A DNA stretch of 64,000 bases, taken from positions 896,001 through 960,000 of the forward strand of contig JARFJB010001965.1 of assembly GCA_036346205.1 (NCBI GenBank). The letters run 5' to 3'. The position numbers and the translations under genes are program-made. Position 1 is the stretch's first letter. Each line of letters starts with the position of its first letter. Shown in pieces: positions 48,781 to 60,194 of this stretch. The stretch comes from Vesta saturnalis. Its lineage: Eukaryota; Arthropoda; Insecta; Coleoptera; Lampyridae. The notes beneath the pieces are model-generated. The model did no database searches and was not told the DNA's origin. It worked only from the letters and a program-made list of their open reading frames with translations.

Positions 48781-48929
48781 ACAAAAGTAGTATGTTTAAT
48801 GCATTTGTATTTATTACAGGTATAGCGAATATACATTACCGCCAGGAAATAACCAACTCTACGAAGGCATAAAGGGTTAGAACCCGAAATAGCCGTAAAT
48901 AAATAATGATGACCGATGACCGATTGTTG

Positions 48930-49078
48930 GTATTCATCATCAAGCATGACTTGCTGTACAAGAAATCTTTGATCATATTTTCATACGTTAGTAAAACATT
49001 TTGTGGCATTTCTTCGAGAGTCCCAACTGTATCGCATTTAGTCTTATTACGGCTTTTATGTCCGTTTTGTTTGCTCAT
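48930..49078 (-). pseudogene. Repetitive arthropod gene, N-terminal exon/piece
   Basis: From ATG at 49078 on the minus strand: MSKQNGHKSRNKTKCDTVGT, LEEMPQNVLLTYENMIKDFL, SKSCLMMNTNN, where the LINE begins. It continues on the other side of the LINE at 44625 with INKLPTILEICEI, so the two pieces make one continuous N-terminus of the same family. It is the 5' end of the gene at 42765-44625. Confidence 0.65.
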
Positions 49079-49290
49079 TTTGAATAAGTTATTCCTTCTG
49101 TCGGCCGTAGAACCAAAAATAAATTTGTGGTTCCGATAATGTAAGGACTACATTTTCTAATTTTCGTAAATAACTTCCGGTCTTTTGTTGAACACTGTCA
49201 ATATTTACTATTCGCTGACGATTTTAAAATGTTTAAGGTAACACTGTAAAAGATTTTATTTTAGGGCAAAGAGATATTAATAAAATTGAT
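49079..49290. other. Short spacer
   Basis: Upstream of the split gene's start codon; no promoter element recognised. Confidence 0.3.
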
Positions 49291-49485
49291 CACGTACGCA
49301 AACATGCACACACGAAAATAAACAGACAGGCACATATGCACGCACACACGAACAGGCGCGCAAGCACGCACACACGCCCCCCCCCCCAGACACACATACA
49401 CACAGACGCACGGTCACAAACTTACACACTTACACAAACGCACGCACGCACACGCACGCACACACCCACACACGCGCACACACAC

Positions 49486-49532
<47 letters not shown>

Positions 49533-49612
49533 ACATGCACTCAGATACACACACACACACACCGCACACACACCCACGCACGCACGTACGCACGCACTCG
49601 CATAAGCACTCT
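49291..49612. repeat. Mixed CA/ACGC microsatellite
   Basis: Irregular ACAC, GCAC and CACG repeats with a C11-12 run at about 49377 and a short pure AC core near 49490-49525. Confidence 0.95.
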
Positions 49613-49704
49613 CACATAGTTAATTGTCATTTTCTGCCAGCTGATTAAATTTTTTTTACTTATACATTAAAAATTATTTTTAATACACGTAAAGTTGTTT
49701 TACT

Positions 49705-50420
49705 GATATGGCGGAGGATTTAGAAGTAATGGTAGAAAATGTTTTTGAAATAGGAAGTAACAGAAAAATCTGAAAACCTAAAAAATTTATATCGTCAAAC
49801 ATATTGCTATCGGACCTTTTATTAATTTTAATAATGAATTGGAATCAAAAAATAACTAATTTGTTGATCTAAAAAACCGTGTCAATTTTATTAGAACTCC
49901 AAATTGGCTGAGTATAAGGAGATGCAGAAAAATTGCTGCTCTAGTAGTACACGAAAGCAGTATTCAAGTGTGGTGAAAAATTATTTAGATAATGCAAGAT
50001 CTCCAAACTTTTAATTATTTATTAGATCGAAAGGTTCTCAAAATAATGATTTGATGAAAATATTATACAACGGAACGGTAAACCCGTTGATATAAAAGTT
50101 GATGTTAGTTCTTTTAATTCTATTAAGGATGGCAGGCTTATGGTAGAGGCGCCCATGTGCCACTGATCTTGAGACCTATACAGCTAAAAAAAGGAAACCA
50201 AGATTAACAATATTTAATATACCAGAAGAGGTTACAGAATAAAGAATTAAATTTACAAACTAATGAGCTTGCTCCTAAATTTATCTTTAAAATAAGTTTC
50301 ATAACTCTAGGAATTTAATTATTGTAGTCAGTCCTGGAACTAGAAAAATTTTGAAGGACAGAAAACTTAAAATGATGTGGCATTGCGTAATTTAATCGAT
50401 TATGTTTGTTATGATTTAAA
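49705..50420 (+). pseudogene. LINE gag (ORF1) fragment, N-terminal part
   Basis: From ATGGCGGAGGATTTAGAAG near 49708, broken frames give GPFINFNNELESKNN, NRVNFIRTPNWLSIRRCRKI, then TDLETYTAKKRKPRLTIFNI, PEEVTE (50160-50240) and NLIIVVSPGTRKILKDRKLK, MMWHC (50310-50385). The pattern KPR..I..VP.....(long)..VV.VSP..RK.L.....I.W..C is that of jockey/CR1-type gag just before its zinc knuckles. The knuckles are absent here but occur at 53.95 kb. Confidence 0.5.
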
Positions 50421-51959
50421 CTGGCAGTTAAACGTAATAACAGACAAAATTGGCTTTTGCACGACTAGCCAGCGGTCGGGGGTGAGTAAGATGTTAATTA
50501 ATTTTACGCACAATAGGATAGCATACCCTACAAAAGGGGTTGAAATTGTCATAAAACCGAAAACGGGAGCCAGAGTATTTGAAATGTCAAAATAGGGGAT
50601 GAAATGCCTAATTACGATAGTTCACGGCTCGCTCAAAGTACTCAAATAACTTGGTTACCTATACGTAATTTCTGCCTGCGGCTCTGGGACTAACAGATCT
50701 TTCGCCAACCTGAAAAGCTTCAAAACAAATATTTGCATGCTTAACTAAAATGATAGCGTGCCGCAAAAGTCAATCACTTCTTTGATAATCAAACACTAAT
50801 CTCTAGTCACCTTACGTTAATCCAAAAACTCAAAATGTACAAAAAAGAAAATATACGTTTTAAATCCTGTACACAATCGTTTGAAATCTAACTCCTCAGA
50901 CTACAAGTAATTATCCTCAATCCATAAAAGGAATAATGCATATTCATCGGCCTATTAATGTACGTTTTAACTAAATAATGACTTGAAAAACCTTCGGCCG
51001 TAATTGTTTTTATAAAAATTAAACTCAATATGTCTTGATGACGTTAATTCATTAAAAATGCGTGTCGTCAGATGCTGTGTAATAATAGGTTTACATTAAA
51101 AAAAATACAAGTCCATAACCTAAATAAGTATAATGTAAATCAAATAAATAATAAAACAAAAAACTCGGATGCAATAATTTTTACTAGGCGAGTAGCATCT
51201 AAATTGTCTGTGACCCCTAGCTAGAGGACTTCTCTTAAACTTATTGGAATTTCAATATACCAAAATAACAAATATGGAACACTCCAATAACTTTTAGATA
51301 ATTCTCTGAATCAATGCACCGGTCTTAAAATTTAAACGATAAAGGGATCAATATGAATCTCTAAAAAAACAGTGCGTTCATACATTCGCTTTACACCTAA
51401 ATAACATAATAATGAAACACACCCAAGAATTTATTTAAATTTTGTCAATCACCACAATAACAACTCAACAATGTTACCTTAATTGGAAAGGCTCTTTTGT
51501 TACACAGAATCTAGAATGCACGCAGAGGTTAACCTCGGCGATACGGTTGATGTTGGGGCAACGCTTGCTTGCGTTGTGGATCGAATCTCAATCGATCGTG
51601 TACACGCTAATGTTTACATTAACCCGATATTCGTTCACTTAATCTTATTCTCGGTAACTACACACAACAATGTGTATTATTTACAGCCCGCTACTTATCA
51701 TCTTTACACTAATAATGTACAAGTTCTGAATAATTCTTAATATTTTAAATTATGAAAAAGTTTTATTTAATTATAGCAGGTTATTATTTAAGCGCACTGT
51801 CAACTTAATGTTTGTAACCTTGAAACGGACGTTGCATTTTTCCGCAAAATCAAAGCGAAACCTTCTCCAGAAGAGGACAAGAGCACTTGGTACTTAAACA
51901 CTCGACGCCGTTCTGGATCTCGATATATCCCTAAGGACTTACTGCAAGTAACAATAAAT
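50421..51959. other. Mostly non-coding DNA
   Basis: The frame 50377-50595 (plus) overlaps the end of the gag fragment and its remainder is not recognised. Other short frames near 51442-51740 look like chance. Confidence 0.4.
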
Positions 51960-52026
51960 TGATCTGGTGAAATACTTATCTTTTTTGGGATTTTTTAATG
52001 GTGTACTTTAAATTATACAATCTAAA

Positions 52027-52059
52027 CGTTTCGATAACACTTACAGTTATCTTCGTCAG
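52027..52059 (-). ncRNA. Hammerhead-like motif, left arm
   Basis: Minus strand: CTGACGA, then the hairpin GATAAC-TGTAAGT-GTTATC, then GAAACG. Identical to the right-arm copy in inverse orientation. Confidence 0.6.
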
Positions 52060-52924
52060 TAGTAATGTTTGTTAAAAATTGTTAAAGATGTAGTAAACAA
52101 TTTTGTCAAATTTGAAAAATTAAAACATAAACATAAGCCTGCTATTAGTATAACAGTTTGGGAAACGTAAAGCCAACTATAAAATTTTTAGTAAAGAATA
52201 ACTAGGTCATAAAATTAAATATTATTAAACTGCCTCAAAGATGACAAACCTGAACACTCTCTACGACGAAAGCTAACAATGAAATTTGTCAGCCAAAAAA
52301 CACATTTAACAAAATTTAATCGAGTTATGATGTAAGTGTAAAGTTGTGAAAAACTTCAATCTTAAAATGATAGAAGCATTCACAAATCCAAACATTACAT
52401 CAAATAAAATAACCCAGTTAAATCTAACAAAGAGATATCTTTATCAATAATTGGAAGTGTTATTAACAATGAAAAGCACAATGCAGAACGTTCTTTGTAA
52501 TTTTTTAATTTCAATTTAATTTCAACTACTTATGTTAAATTATAGTGCTGTTTGTTTACTTCCACAGCGCTATAATTTAACGTAAGTAGTTGAAATTAAA
52601 TTGAAATTAAAAAATTACAAAGAACGTTCTGCATTGTGCACTTACACTTACATCATAACTCGATTAAATTTTGTTAAATGTGTTTTTTGGCTGACAAATT
52701 TCATTGTTAGTTTTCGTCGTAGAGAGTGTTCTGGTTTGTCATCTTTGAGACAGTTTAATAATATTTAATTTTATGACCTAGTTATTCTTTACTAAAAAAA
52801 TTTTATAGTTGGCTTTATGTTTCCCAAACTGTTATACTAATAGCAGGCTTATGTTTATGTTTTAATTTTCAAATTTGACAAAATTGTTTACTACATCTTT
52901 AACAATTTTTAACAAACATTACTA

Positions 52925-52957
52925 CTGACGAAGATAACTGTAAGTGTTATCGAAACG
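52925..52957 (+). ncRNA. Hammerhead-like motif, right arm
   Basis: CTGACGA (52925-52931), A, a perfect 6-bp stem GATAAC/GTTATC with a 7-base loop, then GAAACG (52952-52957). Core order and spacing fit a hammerhead ribozyme. Stem III would have to be very short, as reported for PLE hammerheads, and stem I is not evident by eye. Confidence 0.6.
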
Positions 52958-53064
52958 TTTAGATTGTATAATTTAAAGTACACCATTAAAAAATCCCAAA
53001 AAAGATAAGTATTTTATTATGAGTGTTAATGGTGAAAGTTTACATTTTCATATGATCTGGTGAA

Positions 53065-53944
53065 GTTTGTAGAATTATATGATCCCTTTTGGAGTTTGTG
53101 GGGGGATGAACACCCTATAACAAAGGTTCCTTCCACACGGACCGGGTTCAACGTCGTATCGCCGTAAATTTCGCCACCTTCACGCTAAACTGTACGCTGC
53201 TAAGCCTAAACAACCACTGCTACTACGAATAATTTCACTTGCGGCCACATTGATTTTTTAAACTCCTTCCACTCTAATTAGCCAAAAAACTTAAATCTTT
53301 CTACCTACGTACATTCGCGAATCCAACTAGAAAATCGTTGGGAGAGATTGCCCTGTCAGCAAGCCTAATTCTATTTGAAACCTTATCGAAGTAATTTGAT
53401 ATATGGTTATTTGGAATTTTCAAGCAAACTAGCCTTTAATGCTATGTATTTAAAGTCAAATTCTTATCAACAGAAATGGTGCCGAACTGGCGGCAATATT
53501 TTAATACGTTCGTTCTTTAATTTTAATTTTATATGAGGAATCCCAACGTGATTTAAACTAAGCTTCTTCAATTTAAAATGCGAAAACATTTATACGAAAC
53601 TATCCTTATTTACAAATACACTAACGAATGTTTCCCCGCACACTAGTAAAAGGATTTTCCTTAAATATGTATACCAAAAATGTAAATCACATTTTCTTCT
53701 TAAAACTTCCATCTTACTTTGATCAACAATAAAAGCTTGATTTTCGTTTTAGAAAATACAAAAAACTCATAATCCTAATACGTAAACGACAAAAGAAAAC
53801 ATTACAATAGAAAAGCTTCTCCAATCATTAATGCGTTATTGCATCCAATTACGAGAACCTATACTACATTCAAGATGTTCGGTACCAACAAATAATTTAT
53901 AATTCGAAAATTATCGGCAAATCTTGATGAAATGGATACATGAC
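53065..53944. other. AT-rich DNA
   Basis: Nothing recognised. Confidence 0.4.
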
Positions 53945-54145
53945 ATATTTTAGTTACAAGGTGTTATAAGTGCAGCAAGTTTAATTATAAGGTAAAAGAC
54001 TAAAGGAATATTGACGTGCTGTTATACACAGGATGTGATAAGGTTAAAGATTGTAAAGAATCAAATTTTAAATGTGTAAATTGTGTTAATATTAATAAGT
54101 ATAATGGTAATGTTGGTATCAATGAGCTTGACTCATCACTAGATA
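53945..54145 (+). pseudogene. LINE gag zinc-knuckle fragment
   Basis: The frame reads LVTRCYKCSKFNYKVKD, a stop, then TGCDKVKDCKESNFKCVNCV and NINKYNGNVGI. VTRCYKC.KFGHKAKDC and FKCVNC are hallmarks of jockey/CR1-type gag knuckles. This is the part expected right after the fragment ending at 50420. The stop and a missing Cys/His show decay. Confidence 0.65.
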
Positions 54146-54496
54146 AAAATGATTAATTAATGATAGTGGTTTGACAAAGAGACGTTGCATAAAACCTGCA
54201 GAAAATAATTATGATGCGTACAACTAAAAAAAAATGGTACAGTCAAATGATGTTTAATTCATGTAAAGCACAAAAAAATCAATAACAATTGAACAATTAA
54301 TGTAACTTAATAGATAAGTAAAGTTGATAGTGTCAATATTAATGTAGCTATTACATTAGATAACACTGTTTTGTAGTAGAAAAGTTGTATATTAACGTAT
54401 TTTATCTAGCTTAATTAAGTGTACTTACAGAAGAGCGTGTAGTATTTTTTAAAAAATGGAGCATGCAGAATAAAGTAGTTCTACAATAAACCACAG
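54146..54496. other. AT-rich spacer
   Basis: No RT or endonuclease of the LINE is visible after the gag fragment. Confidence 0.4.
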
Positions 54497-54671
54497 CCAC
54501 ACACGCACGTGCGCACGTACCCATCCAACCAACCAACCACCCTTGCACGCACCCACACATACGCTCACAAACACGCACACGCACACACACACGCACACGC
54601 ACACGCACACGCACACGCACACGCACACGCACACGCACACGCACGCGCACACGCACACACGCGCGCGCGCG

Positions 54672-54703
<32 letters not shown>
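54497..54703. repeat. CA/CACG microsatellite
   Basis: ACACGC hexamers at 54590-54645, a GCGCGCGCGC run near 54661 and a pure CA run to 54703. Confidence 0.95.
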
Positions 54704-54705
<2 letters not shown>

Positions 54706-56862
54706 AATATCTTATTTGGTGTGTATCACATGATATAAATTTTTGAACCAATATTCCATGTAATAAGTAAAACAATGGGCAGAAGTGGTTAAGTGCAAAT
54801 CCAATGTACGAATGTGTAGCATGTAAAATAGTAATGTAACGTATACGAAGGCTTATAACTGTTCTCTTTTTGCGGTAATAATTAATTCTTATTTTTTTTT
54901 ACTGCATAAAATCTTAAAAAACAACAGTGCATAGTTGCAGCTAATGAATATGCGTTAGTATATACGCTTTATTTCAATCAATATCGTTGTATACGGCGCT
55001 TTTAATCACTTTTGAGAAAATCGTGACCCGAATGTAACAAGGTAATAAAATTTCACAAGTAGGGCACGTAACCTTTGTAATTTGCAAATATTGTAGGATT
55101 ACATATAAGAAAATTCAATTCAGTGATGGCGGTTTTTGATCCATTTTATCTCCGTATTTAAATCCTGCTTCTTTAATTAACGACACAGACGTCGAAGGTT
55201 GAACATACAGATTTGTTGGTGTGCGTGAATCCAAGTTGCGTGAGGAAACGCACTTAAGCAATGTAAGATAATGTGGGCGCCTTAAAAGAAATGCCGCAAA
55301 CGTTGCTTCTGAATTAACGAAGAAGTTTTTTTATCTGTATATTGAAAATATCTGGAATATCTCAAATGTACTGTTTTTAGAAAGTAAGAGACGTGGGCGA
55401 GAATTATTCAATCCAAATAACCTGTGGGGTTAATACATAATCATCATAAAATCTAGTTAGATGTGCGAAATGAAATTTATGATCTTCTTGTTTTAACGGT
55501 TAAATAGTAAATAACCGTTGTGGATATAAAAGCTATACTTGCTGTTTATATACTTGACCATATTAGTAACAAGTAAGTTATAAACAAGGAGCAATGGTAA
55601 ATAAAGGTATACATTAAGCCATTTTTATTCTTTTCGAATGAACAATACGTTTTAGATGTAGCATGTTGCGTACCTACTGTATTTTTACTGGTTTGTTATA
55701 TAATAAAATTTTGATGGAATGATATCCTCAATTATTTGTAAAGGGATTCATTTTAACGAAAAACGAATTTCAGAAGGCTTTTGTTGATATACGTCTGTGC
55801 TTCAACTTATTTACATAAAGGAATTTGTTTAAAATACCATTGTTCTAATGCTGTATATTGCGTTATTTTCATTTATCGTTTTAAAATTTCTACATAAGCG
55901 TAAAGGTTTATTAACTTTCATTAAAACTTCATTATTAACAATTTACTGAAGGAGCTTTGAAACTACAGCTGAGGTGCATACACTTTAATATGCTCCGTTT
56001 ATTGCAATTTTGATATTTAAAGTAATCATAAACGCAACATGGTACACTACATATACATATTTTACGATGTCTTAAGGCTGTACTGCTTGTAAATTTACAT
56101 CCTGTAAGTATATGTAGATAGCTTTCGCTACTAAAATATGTGCGAATTTAAAACTTTCCCATTTTTATAATGATAAAGTCAGCTTTACAAAATATAGTCT
56201 TATTTGAAAGAAAAGTCACGAAAATGAAACTTTTTAAATGTTAGGTCGCTTTGATATTTCAGAACAATTCGTGAGTATATTCCTGATGCATTAATGCGGG
56301 TAAATGCAAAAAGAATTTCTGTCTAGTTTTAATTTTGAGATACATTTTTGTTTATGTGATTTTAAACAAAAAGAGTGAATTTCAAATAAAACACAAAGCT
56401 ACATTATTTAATTTGTTAATGGAAATTATGTAAATGTAATTAATTATGTAAGTATTGAACCCACAAATTCAATTACAATATTGTAATTTTATATACGTCG
56501 GGTTTTATTTAACTAATTGAACCTTTCTGTATTTTAGTATTGTTAGAATTCTATCTACAATCAAGCGAGAAAAGTCATTGGATAAATTTACATTGGTTTT
56601 ACAAATATTTCTTATATAATTCTTACATCTCATTGACAGTTTTGCAATATAGTTTCCATACCTATTGTTCCAGTGAACAGTTTTGCACCACACGAAAATT
56701 ATTGTGAATTGTTTCCTTTTACAAAATATTCTTCATTATTATGCTAATTTTGTAAATCCTAATCATGTTTTAAACAAATGGTTTACAATTATTATAAGTT
56801 TTTGTTATGAACGAATAAGTTCTACATACATAAAGACAAAATTTACGTCGATTGGGGTTTGA
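54704..56862. other. AT-rich intergenic DNA
   Basis: No gene recognised. 56786-56823 matches 5518-5556 (dispersed repeat). Confidence 0.4.
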
Positions 56863-56936
56863 ACCTTGATGGCGCAGTTGTTTAGCGCGGTACTCTAGCA
56901 AAGTACAGGTCGTAGGTTCAAATCCTACTCGAGATG
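56863..56936 (+). tRNA. tRNA-like sequence, anticodon AGC, probable pseudogene
   Basis: Full cloverleaf: acceptor ACCTTGA/TCGAGAT (one C-A mismatch, one T-G pair), D stem GCGC/GCGC, anticodon stem GTACT/AGTAC with loop CTAGCAA, 5-base variable loop, T stem GTAGG/CCTAC with loop TTCAAAT. AGC would read Ala, but the G3-U70 identity pair is replaced by C-G and the D loop lacks the GG pair. A functional tRNA-Ala is therefore unlikely; a tRNA pseudogene or SINE head is more likely. A T-rich run follows. Confidence 0.6.
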
Positions 56937-57055
56937 AACTTTTTATTTATGTATTTAATAAAATTAATAATAATTTTTAAATTGTTTACAAGTTTTGGTA
57001 TTTCATTCGTACTTATGTAGCCGATTTGAATCACCTAAGCTTGACTCACACTCCT
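56937..57055. other. AT-rich flank of tRNA-like sequence
   Basis: Possibly the body of a tRNA-derived repeat; no second copy of this body was seen in the window. Confidence 0.3.
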
Positions 57056-57159
57056 GGTAACAATGTACGAAAAAAAAGGAATGGTCCACGTGTTTTACTC
57101 CCTCCCCAATGGGGAGGGTAGGCTGCTGGAGCTCCTTCAGCCACAATCATGGATTCCTA

Positions 57160-59505
57160 GCATAATTATAGATCACTTACTATTAATAATTTTTTGCAAT
57201 CTAATGGTTTTAGCCAGCATAACAATGTTGTAAATAGTAACGGAAGGCTATTAGATCTGGTTTCCTCTAATGTTAATTGTAATGTGTAACACGATGTATT
57301 ACCTTTAGTTACTGAGGATTTGTATCATCCGTCTTTATATGTGGTGCCGAATATAAAAGCCTACTATAATAACTTTATCGCCAATAGCGCAAGTACATCT
57401 TTTAATTTCCATAAAGTTAATTAGGTCACGTGCTAATATGAATTGGCATCAGCTGAAAAGTTTTTATGACGTGAACTCTGCTTATGAATACTTCTATAAT
57501 CTTATATATGTTTTCAACCAATTTGTTTCAACTTATGGTACAATAAAACGTACTTACCCGCAATGGTATAATAGAGAAATTATTAATGCTATCCGCACGA
57601 AATTTTCTGCTTTAAAAAGATTTTTAGGAAATATCATTTAGACCGTGATCTCTTCATTTACAAAGACTACCAACGCCGCATCAAATCTATGATCAAATTA
57701 GCATATAATAAATATCTAAGTGAAATTAAAAAGTCTCTACGCGCTGGTCTTTGGTCTTTTGTCTAAACAAAACGGTGAAACTCGAAAATACCTGATTTAT
57801 ATTTGAATGATGTCGTATACCTGAAAGTATGGTTAATGGATTCAGACAATACTTTAGTAGTGTGTTTGCCCCTCAACATGTTATTCATCCCTCTAACCTA
57901 AGGTTGGATTCAAAATCCTCAATATCTATTACCATAAATTGTTTTATGACATAATGATAGAAAAGGCTATAGATAAACTTCGGTTTACCATGACGGCTGG
58001 CTTAGATCAAGTTCCGTGCTTCCTCATAAGAGATTGCAGTAGTTCATTTCTTCAACCCTTGAAATATCTGTTCAATTTATCTTTAAAAACTGAAACGTTC
58101 CATGGTACATGGATAATGGCAACCGTTGTACCTATACTTAAAACTGGAGATCCAGGAAATTTTGAGAACCATAGACCCATCTCTATGCTTTCAAATATTG
58201 CTAAAATATATGAGATAATATTACGTAGTGTTATTTGTTCGTCTCTCTCTCCTTATATCTCTAATATTCAACACGATTTTGTTGTAAAAAGGTAAACCAC
58301 AACTAATTCTTAGCCGAATCACGAAATAATAACCGACAAGTCGATGTCATTTACATGGACATAGCTAAAGCTTTCGACCGTATCAATCATTCTTTGTTGC
58401 TTTATAAGCTCGATGTTTATGGGTTTAATTCTTCATTAATTAACCTGTTCAAACCTTATTTTTCTTTACGATCACAATGCGTTACCTATAACGGGTTTAT
58501 ATCTGTGCCATGTGTAGGTACCTCGGGTTCAAACTTAGGTCCACTATTGCTTATTCTGTGTGTTAATGCTTCGTCTAAAGTTATAGAAATTGATTCTTTA
58601 CTCTCAGATGATTTAAAAATGTAGACATCGATTGGATCACTGAACGATTGTCACAAACTACAGGACTGTATAAATTCTATTGAACAATGGTGTATTAGTA
58701 ATTATCTACGGTTAAATGTTTCCAAATATAAAATGTTATCATTTATGCGTAAACGTAAACACATCATGTACGACTGCAACTTGGATTCGCGACCTTGTGT
58801 CTCGTGTTACGTCATTCAATGATTTAGGGGTTACTTACGATAGCAAATTGTCTTTCTCAATTTATATTGAAAACATAGTTAATTTATCCTTGAAGAGGAT
58901 ACGATTCATAATAAGGACATGCAGAAATTTCTCGAGAGGGGATGTATTAGCAAACTTATACTTCTCGCTAGTGCGGTCGCGTTTGGGGTATGCCTCTTTA
59001 ATTTGGCTCCCATACTGTACTTGCTATCAAAAGATCATCGGAGGTGTTCAGCGTAGATTCATGAAATTTCTGGTGTTTAAATTAGATGGTCAGTATCCAG
59101 TTCAAGGTACTGATAATAATAATCTTTTGGGTAGATTCTTATTGATAGATTTAAATTCCCGAAGAATACTCAGTTCGTTGATATTTCTTTATAAATTGAT
59201 CAACAATAGACTTGACTGTCCTGTTCTCCTGCAGTATTTAAAATTTATAGTTCCCAGGACTAATACTAGACAAACCTCTACCTTTACTTAAGCACTACCA
59301 GAACTAACAGTTTACGGATATTACAATTTTTGCTATGTACCATAATGCAAATTGCTACGCTTATAATTGCAATATCCACTTTGGCACACTAAAACATTTT
59401 CTTAAATTTTCTTAATTACTAAAACTTTTTGGTTTTGTGTCAGAAACATTCTTGTTGAAATGTACTTCATTTTTTGTTTTATTTAATAGCTTGCATACTT
59501 ATATA
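57160..59505 (+). mobile_element. LINE-2 (jockey/CR1-like), 5'-truncated
   Basis: Starts within the endonuclease domain and runs through the RT to an untranslated tail. It lies inside the SINE. Ends are approximate; they are the points where SINE similarity stops and resumes. Confidence 0.75.
57178..59290 (+). pseudogene. LINE-2 ORF2 pseudogene (EN tail and RT)
   Basis: Endonuclease tail: NNFLQSNGFSQHNNVVNSNG, RLLDLVSS and VTEDLYHPSLYV (57180-57345). Linker: YPQWYNREIINAIRTKFSAL (57555). RT: AIDKLRFTMTAGLDQVPCFL (57968), VVPILKTGDPGNFENHRPIS (58125), MDIAKAFDRINHSLLLYKLD (motif A, 58355), and SLLSDDLKM at 58600 in place of YADD, followed by a stop. C-terminal region: SFNDLGVTYDSKLSFSIYIE (58815), LYFSLVRSRLGYASLIWLPY (58955). 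At least four stops or frame changes. The codon use is much more AT-rich than in the jockey LINE at 44.6 kb, so it is a different and probably older family. Confidence 0.85.
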
Positions 59506-59649
59506 CTTCTGTGCGTATACGCAGTGACCACGCTGCTATATGTGTATAAGGAAACCCCCTGAAAAAAACTATACAGGGTAGACGGTAAAGCGAATCCAAC
59601 ACATAAGCAGGTCGTGTTACCACAACTCTACTAGCTCGGTAACAATGTA

Positions 59650-60189
59650 ATAAAAGTTAACACAAATGCCAAATATTAAGTTACAAATCAGTTCATTCTG
59701 GATCATTATTATAAAGACAAATTATACGCCTAAAACTTCCGTGATGCGAACGGTCTTCTTTTATTACTAAATCATTTATTAGCAAGAAACTTCTAGTTCC
59801 CAAACAGTTATGATATACTTCGGATATAGTTTCTAACATAACCACGTGATTAAATTCAGTTCAATATTCGCCGCACTCTCCAAATTGTTTTATTACCACG
59901 ATAAGTTTTGAGAGGTGACTAGTTAATCAGATATTACCTAATCTACAGGGCCATCTTTAATCATACATCATGCCACTCATGTGTTGTAACGTAAATATGA
60001 GAAGAGTCGTTGAAAAAATGAGGTGCGGAAAAAAACTATTTGCATAATAAAAAAATGACATATGAATGGTAGTCTCGCAAAAAAGCTCTAGATCTAACGG
60101 TGGAACAATTAATAATTTCGGTAAATGATAGTGATTCAGAAGACGTGGATGAAGAATGAGTAGGATGGGGGTACCAACATCCCTAAGGA
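59650..60189. other. AT-rich DNA
   Basis: The only hint of coding is KALDLTVEQLIISVNDSDSE (60080-60150, plus), vaguely like a piggyBac N-terminus; too short to call. Confidence 0.35.
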
Positions 60190-60194
60190 CCAAA

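Larger units (their letters stand above)
44632..48930 (+). mobile_element. jockey-clade LINE, near full length
   Basis: Non-LTR retrotransposon with ORF1 (gag-like) and ORF2 (endonuclease plus RT), inserted in a gene of opposite orientation. GC content and codon use rise sharply at its left edge. The 3' end lies after AAATAAATAATGATGACCGA near 48900. The boundaries are set by where the host gene's reading stops and resumes, so they are good to perhaps 10 bp. No clear target duplication was found. Confidence 0.85.
51960..53064. mobile_element. Large foldback element with 12-bp TSD
   Basis: Arms 51970-52551 and 52564-53015 are inverted copies around a 12-base loop; the left arm has about 130 bases that the right arm lacks. 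A one-sided tail (ATTATGAGTGTTAATGGTGA, then AAGTTTACATTTTC) follows the right arm. TGATCTGGTGAA flanks the element on both sides (51960-51971 and 53053-53064), a perfect target-site duplication, so the whole palindrome entered as a unit. Each arm holds a hammerhead-like motif. Confidence 0.9.
57056..59649 (-). mobile_element. SINE with 12-bp TSD, split by a LINE
   Basis: GGTAACAATGTA flanks the locus at 57056-57067 and 59638-59649. The SINE 3' part (CTGGAGCTCCTTCAGCCACA) lies at 57126-57165, and the tRNA-like head (plus strand CGTGTTACCACAACTCTACT, GTATACGCAGTGACCACG) at about 59510-59637. Compared with the SINE at 32.8-33.15 kb, about 110 bases of body are missing or replaced where LINE-2 entered. 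Confidence 0.75.

Noticed and set aside
50377..50595. 72-codon frame as an independent gene
   Set aside because: It starts inside the LINE gag fragment, is out of frame with it, and the rest is unrecognised.
56863..56936. Functional tRNA-Ala gene
   Set aside because: Acceptor mismatch, absent G3-U70 and a D loop without GG make a working alanine tRNA unlikely.
60060..60160. piggyBac-like transposase N-terminus (KALDLTVEQL..NDSDSEDVDEE)
   Set aside because: Only about 25 residues, acidic low complexity, with no downstream catalytic region.
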